From assembly GCA_012729765.1 (NCBI GenBank), contig JAAYCM010000098.1, positions 1-64,000 of the forward strand: a DNA stretch of 64,000 nucleotides, read 5' to 3'. Under the pieces are notes generated by a model. That model was given only the letters and a program-made list of their open reading frames with translations, was not told the DNA's origin and ran no database searches. Of the stretch, positions 27,789 through 36,968 are shown piece after piece. The number at the start of each line of letters is the position of its first letter. Within the stretch, counting starts at the first letter, position 1. Source of the DNA: Chloroflexota bacterium. GTDB lineage: Bacteria; Chloroflexota; Anaerolineae; Aggregatilineales; Aggregatilineaceae. The position numbers were made by a program, and so were the translations under genes.

Positions 27789-27817
27789 AGTATAGCGAAC
27801 TTTTGTTCTAATCGCAA
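27789..27817 (-). promoter_or_regulatory. Promoter with LexA/DinR-type SOS box ahead of the radical SAM gene
   Basis: On the minus strand TTGCGA (plus 27812-27817), a 17-base spacer and TATACT (plus 27789-27794). The spacer contains GAACAAAAGTTC (plus 27797-27808), a perfect match to the Gram-positive SOS consensus GAAC-N4-GTTC. Binding there would block RNA polymerase. The ATG is at 27754. Confidence 0.7.
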
Positions 27818-27828
27818 CTGCTCGCCGG

Positions 27829-29247
27829 TTAGAACTGGAAGTACAGAAACGCCTTCGGATCGCCCAGCATTAGAAGCGAGATGATCAGCAGCAGGGCCAT
27901 GCCCGCCGTAAAGGCCCACCCGGCGCGCGGGCGAAGCGTCCAGGTGTCGCGCGGGAGATTGGTCAGCACGAACAGGATGCCGACAAACACGACCGTTTCC
28001 CAGTGGAGCGGCGGCACGCCCAACACGCTCCAATCGAAGCCGTGAAATCCGAACAGCGCGGCGTAGATCGAGCGGGCCATCGCCACCGAGTCACTGCGAA
28101 ACAACACCCAGCCCATCACCACCGCGAAAAAGGTTGCGGCGCGGCCCAGCCACGCGGGACCCAGCGGCCAGCGGTACATCCGCACCTGGGCATGCAGCGC
28201 CAACAGCACGCCGTGATAGGCGCCCCACGCCAGAAAGACCCAGCTCGCGCCGTGCCACCACCCGATCAGCGTCATGGTCAGCACCAGGCTGAGCGCGCGC
28301 ACCCGGTCCGGGCCGAGCCGGGGATAGCGTTTGAGCAGCGCGCGGCTGAGCGGGAAGAACAGGTAGGCGCGGAACCACGTCGAGAGCGTGATATGCCAGC
28401 GCTGCCAGAACTCGGTGATGTTCTGCGCGGTATAGGGCGCGTTGAAGTTCTGCGGCAGCCGGAAGCCGAACAGGTGCCCGATGCCGATCGCCATGTCGGT
28501 ATAGCCGGAGAAATCGAAATAGAGCTGGTAGGTGTAGCCCAGCACCGCCAGCCACGCGCTCCAGAAATTGAGCTGCCCATAATCGGCCAGCAGCGGATCG
28601 ATTGCGGCGGCGAGATAGTCGGCCACGATCAGTTTTTTGGCAAGGCCCATGATCAGCCCGAACAGCCCCAGCTCGATCTGGTCGGACTGCGGGCGCTCCT
28701 GCCCGATCGCGCTGTCGTACTGCTCGCGGTACGGCCCATATTGGATCAGCGGGCCGGACGTGATCGTCGGGAAGAAGCTCACATATGAGAAAAAGGTCAG
28801 CGGCGCGTGGGCGGGGGGAATCCGGTCCCGGTACACGTCGAGCGTATAGCTGATCAGGTTGAAGGTGTAGAACGAGATGCCGAGCGGCAGTGCCATATCC
28901 AACCCCGGCACAACTGCCGCCAGCCCGACGCGCGTCCCCAGGCCGTTGAGCGAGCTTTCGAGCAGCCCGGCGTGCTTGAAGAAGATCAGCACCAGCAGGC
29001 TGCTCAGCCCCAGGACCAGGCCGATCCGGCGGCGCGGCTGGGAACCGGCGATCAGATAGCGGGCGGCGAGATAGGTGATCGCGGCCAGCAGCAGCGCCAG
29101 GTAGTTGAGGCTGGCCGCGCCGTAGAAGATGAAACAGGCGACCAGCAGCGCCACCCGGCGCGCGAGTGTGTTGGCCCGCAGCAGCCAGAAGGCGGCCAGC
29201 ACCAGCGGCAGAAATACCAGCAGGAAGCGATACGAGTTGAACAGCAT
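27829..29247 (-). CDS. MBOAT-family O-acyltransferase (AlgI-like)
   Basis: A 472-aa polytopic membrane acyltransferase. It has the AlgI/DltB layout with about 10-12 membrane segments and the invariant-His motif LIGWWHGASWVFLAWGAYHG (about 340-360). An upstream FFPTITSGPLIQY loop is also typical of AlgI. It would move acetyl groups across the membrane for O-acetylation of a surface polysaccharide. The AlgJ-like partner gene is 3 bp upstream, and the pair is almost certainly co-translated. Confidence 0.9.
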   Translation of the reverse strand: MLFNSYRFLLVFLPLVLAAFWLLRANTLARRVALLVACFIFYGAASLNYLALLLAAITYLAARYLIAGSQPRRRIGLVLGLSSLLVLIFFKHAGLLESSLNGLGTRVGLAAVVPGLDMALPLGISFYTFNLISYTLDVYRDRIPPAHAPLTFFSYVSFFPTITSGPLIQYGPYREQYDSAIGQERPQSDQIELGLFGLIMGLAKKLIVADYLAAAIDPLLADYGQLNFWSAWLAVLGYTYQLYFDFSGYTDMAIGIGHLFGFRLPQNFNAPYTAQNITEFWQRWHITLSTWFRAYLFFPLSRALLKRYPRLGPDRVRALSLVLTMTLIGWWHGASWVFLAWGAYHGVLLALHAQVRMYRWPLGPAWLGRAATFFAVVMGWVLFRSDSVAMARSIYAALFGFHGFDWSVLGVPPLHWETVVFVGILFVLTNLPRDTWTLRPRAGWAFTAGMALLLIISLLMLGDPKAFLYFQF

Positions 29248-29250
29248 GGG

Positions 29251-30408
29251 CTAGGCGTCCGGCCTGAGATCGGACAGCATCCGCTCCAGCATCAGGCGTC
29301 CGAGCTGGCGCGTCGAGTGCACACCGTCATGAAACATGAATTCGGTCCCGCCAAACGAGTCGAGGTCGGTGAAGTCGTAGAGCGCGAACCCGTATTCTTC
29401 CTGCAAGGCTTCGAGCGTGTGCCGCGTTTCGTCCAGCAGGCGCGGGTAATTCTGCTGCTGGAAGTGCGCTTCCATCGTGGGGTGGAACGGCGGGATATAG
29501 ATGATCACGCGCGCGCCGTGCGCCTGGGCGCGATCAAGCACTTCGCGCAGATAGGCCAGTTCCGGCTCGTTCAGGTGCGTGCGTTCGTTATACAGATCGC
29601 CCCACCAATCGAGGTAGTTGTCCACAGCGGCTTCCAGCGAGATCGCCTGTTTAAAAGTGCCCAGACCGTCAGCCTCAAAACGGTAGTATGGCGCGGGGCG
29701 GTCCGCTTCAAGTTTCAGTTCCAGCGAACGCAGCGAGGCTTCGGTCTGGTCGATAGTCAGCAGCTCAGCGTACTGGCGCAGATCGTCCAACCGGCGGCCC
29801 GAGTCATCCAGGTAGCGACTGAAGGCATCGTCCGCCCTATCGGGAAACGGCGCTGTCACCTGCTCGGTCGTCAGGCCGATGATGATCACCTGGGGGAAGT
29901 GGCCTCGCTCTTGCATGAAGTTGAGGAATGCCACGAAATCGCGCGGGGCGGCACTGTCTACGCTGGCATTGAACGCGCGCAGCCCGGTCAGCGCTTCGAT
30001 GTCGGCGGGCGCAGCGGTGAAGCTGCGCGACGAGCCGAACACGATGGCGTCCGGGGCCGTTTCATACTGGGAGTAGAGCGCCAGCTTCTCGCGCCGCGCA
30101 TCGAGCGTGATCGGCTCTAGATAGCGGTGCGCGAAGGTGCCATAGGGGTTGACCACGTAGTTCAGGGCGGCGACCAGTCCGGCCAGCAGCACACCCCAGG
30201 CCAGCGTCCGCAGCACGAAGCGGCGAACATGGGCCGGCGCTTCGACCGGGGCCGCACTCGGCGCGGTCAGGGCCGTGACGAACACGAAGCCGAACACCAT
30301 CAACCCCAGCAGCGCCACGTCTCGCAGCGCCACAAAGGTTATAACCAGCAGCAGAAAGTAGGCAGTCGAGAACAGCGGTTGGCGATGCGCGCCGAACCAC
30401 TGTCGCAT
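29251..30408 (-). CDS. AlgJ/AlgX-like SGNH-type acetyltransferase partner
   Basis: A 385-aa protein with two N-terminal membrane segments (about 8-50 and 70-95) and an extracellular SGNH-like domain. Block I is IVFGSSRSFTAAP (nucleophile Ser in GSSR, about 130) and the C-terminal Asp-His pair is in FHDGVHSTRQLGR. It is the expected periplasmic/external transferase that takes acetyl from the MBOAT protein. The ATG at 30408 is my preferred start; in-frame GTG 30411 and TTG 30420 are alternatives without a better ribosome site. A def terminator lies just upstream. Confidence 0.8.
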   Translation of the reverse strand: MRQWFGAHRQPLFSTAYFLLLVITFVALRDVALLGLMVFGFVFVTALTAPSAAPVEAPAHVRRFVLRTLAWGVLLAGLVAALNYVVNPYGTFAHRYLEPITLDARREKLALYSQYETAPDAIVFGSSRSFTAAPADIEALTGLRAFNASVDSAAPRDFVAFLNFMQERGHFPQVIIIGLTTEQVTAPFPDRADDAFSRYLDDSGRRLDDLRQYAELLTIDQTEASLRSLELKLEADRPAPYYRFEADGLGTFKQAISLEAAVDNYLDWWGDLYNERTHLNEPELAYLREVLDRAQAHGARVIIYIPPFHPTMEAHFQQQNYPRLLDETRHTLEALQEEYGFALYDFTDLDSFGGTEFMFHDGVHSTRQLGRLMLERMLSDLRPDA

Positions 30409-30437
30409 CACGTGAGCCAATGATTGGAATCCTGATC

Positions 30438-30474
30438 AAAAACACGTCCCGGCGGCTGTCTTAACCGGAACGTG
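30438..30474 (-). terminator. Rho-independent terminator after def
   Basis: A 10-bp stem with one mismatch (CACGTCCCGG at 30443-30452, CCGGAACGTG at 30465-30474). On the minus strand it is followed immediately by TTTTTG (30442-30438). It lies 35 bp past the peptide deformylase stop. Confidence 0.75.
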
Positions 30475-30509
30475 CCAAACAGCTTGAGCTTGCGAGCGGC
30501 CAGCCGCCG

Positions 30510-31085
30510 TTACTCAGCCGCCTCGCTGGCGGGCTTTTCCTCGTCCTCGCGCGCGAAGACCTGTTCATCGTCTTCATCCTCACGCTCGGCCACGCGCCAG
30601 ATCTCCTTGGCGCGATCGATGAACAGCACGCCGTCAAGGTGATCGATCTCGTGTTGGAAGACGCGCGCCAGCCAGCCTTGCGCCTTGATGCGGATCTGCT
30701 TGCCGTGCCGGTCGTGGCCGCGCACGGTCACGGCGCTGTGGCGGCTCACATTTCCGTAGTAGCCCGGAATCGAGAGGCAGGCTTCATAGCCCTCTACCAT
30801 CTCGTCCGAGGTGCGGATGATCTCCGGATTGATCACGACATACAGCACCCCGGCCTGATCGCCGTATTCCTTCTGCGACTCTTCGTCGTCCGAGAGCCGG
30901 ACGGTGATCACGCGCTGGCTGACGGCCACCTGCGGCGCGGCCAGCCCGACCCCCGGCGCATCCAGCATCGTCTCGACCATGTCGTCGATCAACGTCTGGA
31001 GCTTGGGATCGTTGAAGTTCGTGACCTTGAACGCCTTCTTGCGAAGGACGGGATTCTCCGGCGTGATGATTTCACGTAGCGCCAT
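30510..31085 (-). CDS. def: Peptide deformylase
   Basis: Metalloenzyme that removes the formyl group from nascent proteins, 191 aa. All three motifs are present: GVGLAAPQV (motif I), EACLSIPG (motif II, with Ala where most have Gly; the metal-binding Cys is kept) and QHEIDHLDG (motif III, two His ligands and catalytic Glu). An acidic C-terminal tail (about 160-191) is unusual. The ATG at 31085 has an AGGAAG site 11 bases upstream; a GTG at 31097 is possible but sits directly on that site. Monocistronic, with its own terminator. Confidence 0.95.
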   Translation of the reverse strand: MALREIITPENPVLRKKAFKVTNFNDPKLQTLIDDMVETMLDAPGVGLAAPQVAVSQRVITVRLSDDEESQKEYGDQAGVLYVVINPEIIRTSDEMVEGYEACLSIPGYYGNVSRHSAVTVRGHDRHGKQIRIKAQGWLARVFQHEIDHLDGVLFIDRAKEIWRVAEREDEDDEQVFAREDEEKPASEAAE

Positions 31086-31262
31086 TTTGACCAACACTTC
31101 CTATCCCTGTTTTGCACGTAGTCCGATTGTAGCGGATTCACACCCCACCGTAAAGCTAATATCCTGTTAGATCGAAAGGGTGGCTCACTGGCAGGCGGCG
31201 GGCAGGTGCGCTATTCTTCTAGGCGACTACGTTGCCCCGTTCAGCATGAACCAGCGAGAAGT

Positions 31263-32720
31263 ATGATGACAGCTTACGAACCCGTGATCGGCCTTGAGGT
31301 CCACGCCGAGCTTGAAACGGCATCGAAGATGTTCTGCGCGTGCGAGGTGGTAGATAGCACCTCGGCCCGGCCCAATACCGCGATCTGCCCGGTGTGCCTG
31401 GGGATGCCCGGCGTGCTGCCCGTCGTCAACCGGCAGGCAGTCGAATATGGGCTGATGGTCGGGCTGGCGCTCCACTGTGAGATTCCGGCCTTCAACCAGT
31501 TCGCCCGCAAAAGCTATTTCTATCCCGATCTGCCCAAAGGCTACCAGATCAGCCAGTACGAGTACCCGCTGGCGGTCAACGGCTGGCTGGAGATCGATCT
31601 GCCCGATGGCGCATCCCGGCAGATTCGCATCCGGCGCGCGCACCTGGAAGAGGACACCGGCAAGCTGACCCACGTAGACGGGCACAGCCTGGTCGATCTC
31701 AATCGGGCGGGCGTGCCGCTGCTGGAAATCGTCTCCGAGGCAGACATCCACAGCGCGGAAGAGGCCGAAGCCTATGCCCGCAAGCTGCGCGCGATCCTGC
31801 AATACCTGGGGGTCAACAGCGGCGATATGAGCAAGGGCGTGCTGCGCTTCGAGGCGAATGTCAGTGTGCGCCCGGTGGGTTCGGACGAGCTGCGCACGCG
31901 GACCGAGATCAAGAACCTGAACAGCATCCGCAGCCTGGCGCGCGGCGTGGCCTACGAGATCGAGCGCCAGACCGCCGTGTGGGAGTCAGGCGGCGCGGTC
32001 CAGCAGGCGACGATGGGCTGGGACGAAACCCGGCAGGTGACGGTCGTCCAGCGCGTCAAAGAGAGCGCCGACGATTACCGCTACTTCCCGGAGCCTGATC
32101 TGCCCGTGCTGGAAATCAGCCCCGAATGGGTCGAGACGGTGCGCGCGCAGCTTCCGGAGCTGCCCGACGCCAAGCGCGACCGCTACATGAACGCGCTGGG
32201 GCTGACGCGCTATGACGCCTCGGTGCTGGTGGCCGAGCGCGCCGTCGCGGAGTATTTCGAGGCGGCGCTGGCTGCGGGTGGTGATCCCAAGCAGCTCGCC
32301 AACTACATTACCGGCGACGTGTTCCGCCAGATGAACCTGGAAGGCCGCGAGCGCGAGGAGATCGGCAGCCTCAGGCTCACCCCGCAGGCGCTCGCCCAAC
32401 TCGTCACGCTGGTGCAGCAGGGGACGATCAATCACGGCATCGCCAAGCGGCTGCTCGAAACACTCTATGCCGAGGGCGGCGATCCGGCGGCGCTGGTCGA
32501 GCAGCAGGGACTGGCCCAGGTGACGGATGAAAGCGTGCTGGCCGGAGCGATCAGCGCCGTGCTGGACGAGAATCCCGACGAGGTAGCGCGCTATCTGGCC
32601 GGTGAGGACAAGCTGATCAAGTTCCTGATGGGCAAGGTGATGAAGGCGCTGCGCGGCAAGGGCGACGCGCAGATCGTGCAGCGCTTGCTGGCAGACCAGC
32701 TTGAGGCGCGCCGCGTATAA
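31263..32720 (+). CDS. gatB: Aspartyl/glutamyl-tRNA amidotransferase subunit B
   Basis: Subunit of the GatCAB complex that converts Glu-tRNA(Gln) and Asp-tRNA(Asn) into the amidated forms; 485 aa, the usual length. [13 protein letters not shown] at the N-terminus, the zinc-site cysteines CAC and [31 protein letters not shown] (about 75-95), and the C-terminal Yqey/tail domain (about 330-485). The ATG at 31263 starts the conserved N-terminus, although an open frame reaches 31206. gatA and gatC are not in the window. The next gene starts 24 bp later. Confidence 0.95.
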   Translation: MMTAYEPVIGLEVHAELETASKMFCACEVVDSTSARPNTAICPVCLGMPGVLPVVNRQAVEYGLMVGLALHCEIPAFNQFARKSYFYPDLPKGYQISQYEYPLAVNGWLEIDLPDGASRQIRIRRAHLEEDTGKLTHVDGHSLVDLNRAGVPLLEIVSEADIHSAEEAEAYARKLRAILQYLGVNSGDMSKGVLRFEANVSVRPVGSDELRTRTEIKNLNSIRSLARGVAYEIERQTAVWESGGAVQQATMGWDETRQVTVVQRVKESADDYRYFPEPDLPVLEISPEWVETVRAQLPELPDAKRDRYMNALGLTRYDASVLVAERAVAEYFEAALAAGGDPKQLANYITGDVFRQMNLEGREREEIGSLRLTPQALAQLVTLVQQGTINHGIAKRLLETLYAEGGDPAALVEQQGLAQVTDESVLAGAISAVLDENPDEVARYLAGEDKLIKFLMGKVMKALRGKGDAQIVQRLLADQLEARRV

Positions 32721-32744
32721 GATATAAAGGCAGGTACAGGGGGG

Positions 32745-34418
32745 ATGAAACGGCCGCAGTTTTTTCTGGGGTTGATTGTTGTTGCTTATATTGTTTACGC
32801 GGCCCTATTTATTTTGCGCACCAGCGCCGTGGTGGAGCGCACCCCGGATAAGTTCTGGGTGCCCGAAACCCGGCGCTATTTCGTTCTGTTTGACGACATG
32901 ATGATCTCGATGCGCTATGCCCGCAACCTGGCCGAGGGGCACGGTCTGGTGTGGAATCCGGAGGGTGAGCGCATTGAGGGCTTCACCAATCCGCTGTGGG
33001 TCGGGTACATGGCGTTCATTGCGCTGATCGAGCACGATGCGGCGCAGACCAGCCTGTATGTCCAGGCTACCGGCGCGCTGTTCCTGATCGCCAATCTGCT
33101 AATCGTGTGGCAGATCGCCGGGTTGGTGGGGCGCAGCGGCTGGGTACGTGTAGGTGCAGTTTTATTCACCGCTGTCTATTTACCGCTCAATACCTGGAGC
33201 CTGCAAGGTACGGAAGTCAGTGTGCTCACACTGCTGTTGAGCACAGCGGTATGGCTCGCACTCAGACAGCTGGCGGCAGGGCGTTTTGGGTTGTGGCCCT
33301 ATCTCCTGCTCGGCTTCAGCACGCTCATCCGCATGGATATGGCTGTGCCGCTGGTGCTGCTGTCCATCTTCCTGTTCTTCGCTGATATCCCCCACCGCTT
33401 CAGACATCTGCTGGCCGGACCGCTGCTGGTCGTGATCTTTCTTGGCCCGCTGACCGCTTTCCGCCTGTGGTACTACGGCGAGTGGTTCCCAAATACCTAC
33501 TACCTTAAGCTGGTCGGCTACCCGTTCGTGCTGCGGGTTTTGCACGGTCTGGACGTGACTCTACGCGTGTTCATCAAGCTCGGCGCGCTGCCGTTTCTGG
33601 TATTTGTGTTCCGGCGCGACCGGTTGGTACGCCTGCCGGCCTGGATGTTTCTCGGCCAGGTGCTATACAGCATTTACACCGGCGGTGATGCCTGGGAATG
33701 GTATGGCGGAGCCAACCGCTATGTCAGTATCGGCATGCCGCTGTTTTTCGTGCTGTTGGCGTGCGCCCTAGAAGAAATTTACAGCTTGCTGATGATAGCG
33801 GGACAGCAATCACCCCGGCGAGTGAATCCGGTAGTGGCACGGACAGGACTTCCGGCGTTTGCCTTGTTTTTGCTGATCAGCTACAACGCGATCTACGGAC
33901 CCGGGGCGCTGGCCGAGTGGCTGCTGCTCAAACCCTCACTCGACGCGGGCGATAATGGCCGCAAGGTCGAGCAGGCGCTCTGGCTCGACCGATATACCGC
34001 GCCCAGTGCTACCGTGGCGCTGGCCGGGGCCGGAATCATTCCCTACTTCACCGAGCGCACCTACATCGATCTGCTGGGCAAAAATGACCCGGTCATCGCG
34101 CGCCTGCCGATGGATCAAACCGTGATCCCTGAGCTGAAACCCGGCCACATGAAGTGGGACTACGCCTATTCGATCGGTGAGATACAGCCGGACGTCGTCC
34201 TGGAGCTTTGGATTAATGAGCCGGATGCGCTGCAATATCTCAATGCCGCCGACGGCGCGCAGGTCACGCCCCGCTATCTGAGCATCTGGTGCAGCCCCTG
34301 CAACGGCGCGATCTACATGCGCAGTGGCTCGCCGCACGTCTGGTGGGAGCTGATCTTCGGCAGCCAGCCTACAGGCGATGGAAGTTCAGCGGCACGCAGC
34401 CTGCAAGGCGATAGTTGA
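32745..34418 (+). CDS. GT-C membrane glycosyltransferase, AftB-like
   Basis: A 557-aa polytopic membrane protein. The first external loop reads [18 protein letters not shown], then [17 protein letters not shown], the characteristic loop of AftB-like bacterial arabinofuranosyl/mannosyl transferases (Asp-Asp in place of Asp-Glu). About 10 membrane segments run from residue 8 to 405, then a soluble tail (about 420-557) with a WGxx-type C-terminal segment. It probably adds sugar to a surface glycan or glycolipid using a polyprenyl-phosphate donor. GC content in its middle is a little lower than that of its neighbours. It may share a transcript with gatB. Confidence 0.78.
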   Translation: MKRPQFFLGLIVVAYIVYAALFILRTSAVVERTPDKFWVPETRRYFVLFDDMMISMRYARNLAEGHGLVWNPEGERIEGFTNPLWVGYMAFIALIEHDAAQTSLYVQATGALFLIANLLIVWQIAGLVGRSGWVRVGAVLFTAVYLPLNTWSLQGTEVSVLTLLLSTAVWLALRQLAAGRFGLWPYLLLGFSTLIRMDMAVPLVLLSIFLFFADIPHRFRHLLAGPLLVVIFLGPLTAFRLWYYGEWFPNTYYLKLVGYPFVLRVLHGLDVTLRVFIKLGALPFLVFVFRRDRLVRLPAWMFLGQVLYSIYTGGDAWEWYGGANRYVSIGMPLFFVLLACALEEIYSLLMIAGQQSPRRVNPVVARTGLPAFALFLLISYNAIYGPGALAEWLLLKPSLDAGDNGRKVEQALWLDRYTAPSATVALAGAGIIPYFTERTYIDLLGKNDPVIARLPMDQTVIPELKPGHMKWDYAYSIGEIQPDVVLELWINEPDALQYLNAADGAQVTPRYLSIWCSPCNGAIYMRSGSPHVWWELIFGSQPTGDGSSAARSLQGDS

Positions 34419-34434
34419 GTATCCCAAGCAGAAT

Positions 34435-34463
34435 TTGAACAAACGTTCTAGCTGTGCTATAAT
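34435..34463 (+). promoter_or_regulatory. ssb promoter with LexA/DinR-type SOS box
   Basis: TTGAAC (34435-34440), a 17-base spacer and TATAAT (34458-34463). GAACAAACGTTC (34437-34448) is a perfect GAAC-N4-GTTC box overlapping the -35 and spacer, ideally placed for repression. The predicted transcript start is about 70 nt before the ssb ATG. Confidence 0.75.
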
Positions 34464-34540
34464 CTGACTCCTTTGACAAGCGAAACCGGCGCGCCTAAGA
34501 TAAGTGGTAAGCGCAGTGTAAACCAGAAGGAGCAAGCAGC

Positions 34541-34942
34541 ATGGCCGGTTACCAGTACACCATTATTATCGGCAATGTCGGGCGCGACCCGGAGCTGAAG
34601 TATACCCAGAGCGGCGTGGCTGTTTGCGACTTTAGCGTCGCCGTCAGCCGCCGTTGGAGCGACCGCAATACCAACGAGCAGCGCGAGGAAACCACTTGGT
34701 TCAAGGTGACGGCCTGGCGCGGCCTGGCTGAAACAACCAGCCAGTTCGTCCACAAAGGGATGCAGATTATGGTCACAGGCCGCATAACCGCCAGTGCCTA
34801 TATCGCCCAGAACGGTGAAGCCCGCGCCAGCCTGGAGCTGACCGCCCAGGATATTCAGTTCCTCGGCCAGCGTGGCGAATACGCTGGTGAGCCGGGAGAC
34901 TACGCCCCCGGCGGTGGCGATCCGGAAGACCTGCCCTTCTAA
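34541..34942 (+). CDS. ssb: Single-stranded DNA-binding protein
   Basis: A 133-aa SSB. OB-fold residues 1-105 begin with YQYTIIIGNVGRDPELKYTQSG and carry the TTWFKVTAWRGLAE and KGMQIMVTGRI segments of bacterial SSBs. A short Gly/Pro/acidic linker follows, ending with DPEDLPF, the acidic-hydrophobic tip that recruits repair and replication proteins. The ATG has an AGAAGGAG ribosome site 12 bases upstream. The SOS-type promoter suggests damage induction. Monocistronic. Confidence 0.95.
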   Translation: MAGYQYTIIIGNVGRDPELKYTQSGVAVCDFSVAVSRRWSDRNTNEQREETTWFKVTAWRGLAETTSQFVHKGMQIMVTGRITASAYIAQNGEARASLELTAQDIQFLGQRGEYAGEPGDYAPGGGDPEDLPF

Positions 34943-34972
34943 GGCTGTCAGCCGGTTAGCATGCTCCGAGTA

Positions 34973-35113
34973 TCAGGCGGCTGGGGCTGCACACTGCCTG
35001 CCGCCTGAGCTATCCTCATGTGCAGCACGGATTGAACCTGCGGTGTAGGGTGCAGTGTAGTATCATTAGGGGCGAGACAACCGCCAAACCCGCTGGGCTT
35101 GCGGCTGGTTGTC
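34973..35113 (+). other. Two hairpins between ssb and the DUF3467 gene
   Basis: The 217-bp gap after ssb holds TCAGGCGGC (34973-34981) / GCCGCCTGA (35000-35008), a 9-bp stem possibly ending ssb transcripts but without a T-tract. It also holds GACAACC (35076-35082) / GGTTGTC (35107-35113), enclosing a CCGC/GCGG inner stem, 47 bp before the next ATG. No open frame or clear promoter is seen between them. Confidence 0.4.
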
Positions 35114-35159
35114 ATCCTGCCCGGTTTGCCCAAACGCGCGAAGGAGCGTGTCCTGAATC

Positions 35160-35522
35160 ATGACCGAGCCTAAGAAACCGGCTCCCCGGCGGCTTGAGCT
35201 GGAAATCCCCGCCGGACTCGCGGCGACCTACACCAATTTTGCCGTCATCAGCCATTCCCCCTGGGAAGTCTTTCTCGACTTTGCGCAGATTTTGCCCAAC
35301 GTGCCCAAGGCGCGAGTGCAGGCGCGCATCGTCCTGACGCCGACCAACGCCAAGATGCTGCTGCAGGCGCTTCAGGAGAATATCGCCCGCTACGAGAAGC
35401 AGCACGGCGAGATTCGGATGCCCGCCCGCCCCGCGTCGCTGGCCGATCAGCTTTTTCGCTCCATTCGCTCCGAGGGTCACGACTTTAACACCGACGACGA
35501 CGAGGAGTCCGATCATGACTGA
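35160..35522 (+). CDS. DUF3467 protein
   Basis: A small 120-aa soluble protein of the DUF3467 family. The diagnostic stretch YTNFAVISHSPWEVFLDF (about 25-43) is followed by AQILPNVPKARVQARIVLTP and a helix KMLLQALQENIARYEKQHG, then an acidic, probably disordered tail. Function of the family is unknown; members are widespread and resemble ribbon-helix-like dimers. The ribosome site AAGGAG is 13 bases upstream. Its 3' end overlaps the translin-family gene by 8 bp, so the two are co-translated. Confidence 0.85.
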   Translation: MTEPKKPAPRRLELEIPAGLAATYTNFAVISHSPWEVFLDFAQILPNVPKARVQARIVLTPTNAKMLLQALQENIARYEKQHGEIRMPARPASLADQLFRSIRSEGHDFNTDDDEESDHD

Positions 35523-36225
35523 TCTCGGCGCGCTGGATGCCATCGCGGACCGGATCCGCGAAGATTTTGAAGCCAAGAATGCCGCCCGCGATGCGGCGAT
35601 CAACCAGTCGCGCACCTTGATCCGCTACTGTGCCAACGCAATCAGGGCCGTGCACCGCCGCGAGTGGGATGCCGCACAGGCCGGGCTGGCGACCGCGCGC
35701 CAGGCCGCCGACGAGATCCGCGCCCAGGTGGTCGATTACCCCGACCTGTATCACAGCGGCTACACCCAGGACGCGCTCAAGGAATACGTCGAAGGCTACG
35801 TGACCTATGCCCTCGTGCGCGGCGACGCGCTGCCCTCGCCGGAATCGCTAGGCGTCGAGTCGTCCACCTATCTCAACGGGCTGGCCGAGGCTGCCACCGA
35901 GCTGCGCCGCCAGATTCTCGACATCATCCGGCAGGGGCATTCGGTCGAGGCCGAGCGGCTGCTCGACGCGATGGACACGATCTACGGCGTGCTGATCACG
36001 TTCGACTTCCCCGACGCGATCACGGGCGGGCTGCGCCGCCGGGTGGATACCGTGCGCGGCGTGCTGGAGCGCACACGCGGCGACGTGACGACCAGCCTGC
36101 GCCAGAACCAACTGCGCGAGGCGCTCAGGCAGTTCGAGCAGCGGATCGGACTGGATGCGGCGTATCCTGACGCGGCTGAACCGCTGGACGAAGAAGAGAA
36201 CGGCGGCGATAGCGGGACGACCTAG
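35515..36225 (+). CDS. Translin/TRAX-family protein
   Basis: A 236-aa all-helical protein with the translin-fold layout: a long N-terminal helix (about 5-65), KEYVEGYVTYALVRG (about 88-102), YLNGLAEAATELRRQ (about 118-132) and a C-terminal GVLITFDFPDAITGGLRRRVD segment. In eukaryotic TRAX an E-x-x-E pair in EYVEA plus a third acidic residue form the RNase site. The same E-Y-V-E is present here and the third position aligns by eye to Glu. This hints at an RNA-cleaving or RNA-binding oligomer, but alignment from memory is not proof. It overlaps the DUF3467 gene by 8 bp. Confidence 0.8.
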   Translation: MTDLGALDAIADRIREDFEAKNAARDAAINQSRTLIRYCANAIRAVHRREWDAAQAGLATARQAADEIRAQVVDYPDLYHSGYTQDALKEYVEGYVTYALVRGDALPSPESLGVESSTYLNGLAEAATELRRQILDIIRQGHSVEAERLLDAMDTIYGVLITFDFPDAITGGLRRRVDTVRGVLERTRGDVTTSLRQNQLREALRQFEQRIGLDAAYPDAAEPLDEEENGGDSGTT

Positions 36226-36296
36226 CGCGACAGCCGCCGTAGAGCAGTTAATGAGGTGAAGCTTATTTATTGAACCGGGCGGTTGGAAGTACACCT

Positions 36297-36938
36297 ATGC
36301 CTTCAGTACAGCGTTTTCTCATTCAAGAGGGCGAGCACGCCGGTAAGACGATTGAGCTGGCGCACTTTCCGTTCACCATCGGGCGCTCGCGCGAGTGCGA
36401 CGTGGTGCTCGACAGCTCCAGTGTCTCGCGGCTGCACGCCCAGATCATCAGCGATCATCTGAATATCTTTCTGGCCGACATGGGCAGCACCAACGGCACC
36501 TTTGTGAATGGCCGCCGCCTCGATCCCGGCGAGGAATATCGCCTGCGGGCCGGCGACGTGGTGAGCTTCGCGCAGATCTGCGTGTGGGTTTTCGACGACC
36601 CGGCCACGACAGCCCAGATCGAAGCGGTCCAGATCGGCGGTTCGGGCCTGGAGCTGGATGTCGCGGCGGCGCGCGTGACGATCGCCGGGACGCTGCTCTA
36701 TCCGCCGCTCAGCCCCAACCAGTTCGCGCTGCTGGCGCTGCTGGTCGAGAACGCCGGGCGTATTGTCAGCCGCGAAGAAATCTGCGATCATGTCTGGGGG
36801 CCGGGCGAGGATGTCACCGATCAGACCATTGACGCGCTGGTCAGCCGGCTGCGCAAGCGCCTTTCTGAGGTCGATCCTGGCCACGAATATCTGGTCACGC
36901 GGCGCGGCTTTGGGATGATGTTCGAGAACCGGCGCTAA
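36297..36938 (+). CDS. FHA domain fused to OmpR-type winged-helix DNA-binding domain
   Basis: A 213-aa regulator. The FHA domain (about 5-95) has GRSRECDVVLDSSSVSRLHA and the LADMGSTNGTFVNGRRL core that binds phosphothreonine. It is followed by an OmpR/PhoB C-terminal winged helix (about 118-213: LSPNQFALLALLVENAG, DHVWGPGEDVTDQTIDALVSRLRKR). It would link Ser/Thr kinase signalling directly to transcription; no kinase gene is in view. The ATG at 36297 with GGAAG 7 bases upstream is preferred to TTG 36270. Confidence 0.88.
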   Translation: MPSVQRFLIQEGEHAGKTIELAHFPFTIGRSRECDVVLDSSSVSRLHAQIISDHLNIFLADMGSTNGTFVNGRRLDPGEEYRLRAGDVVSFAQICVWVFDDPATTAQIEAVQIGGSGLELDVAAARVTIAGTLLYPPLSPNQFALLALLVENAGRIVSREEICDHVWGPGEDVTDQTIDALVSRLRKRLSEVDPGHEYLVTRRGFGMMFENRR

Positions 36939-36968
36939 CCGTCATCGTAGACACAAGGTACTATCGTT

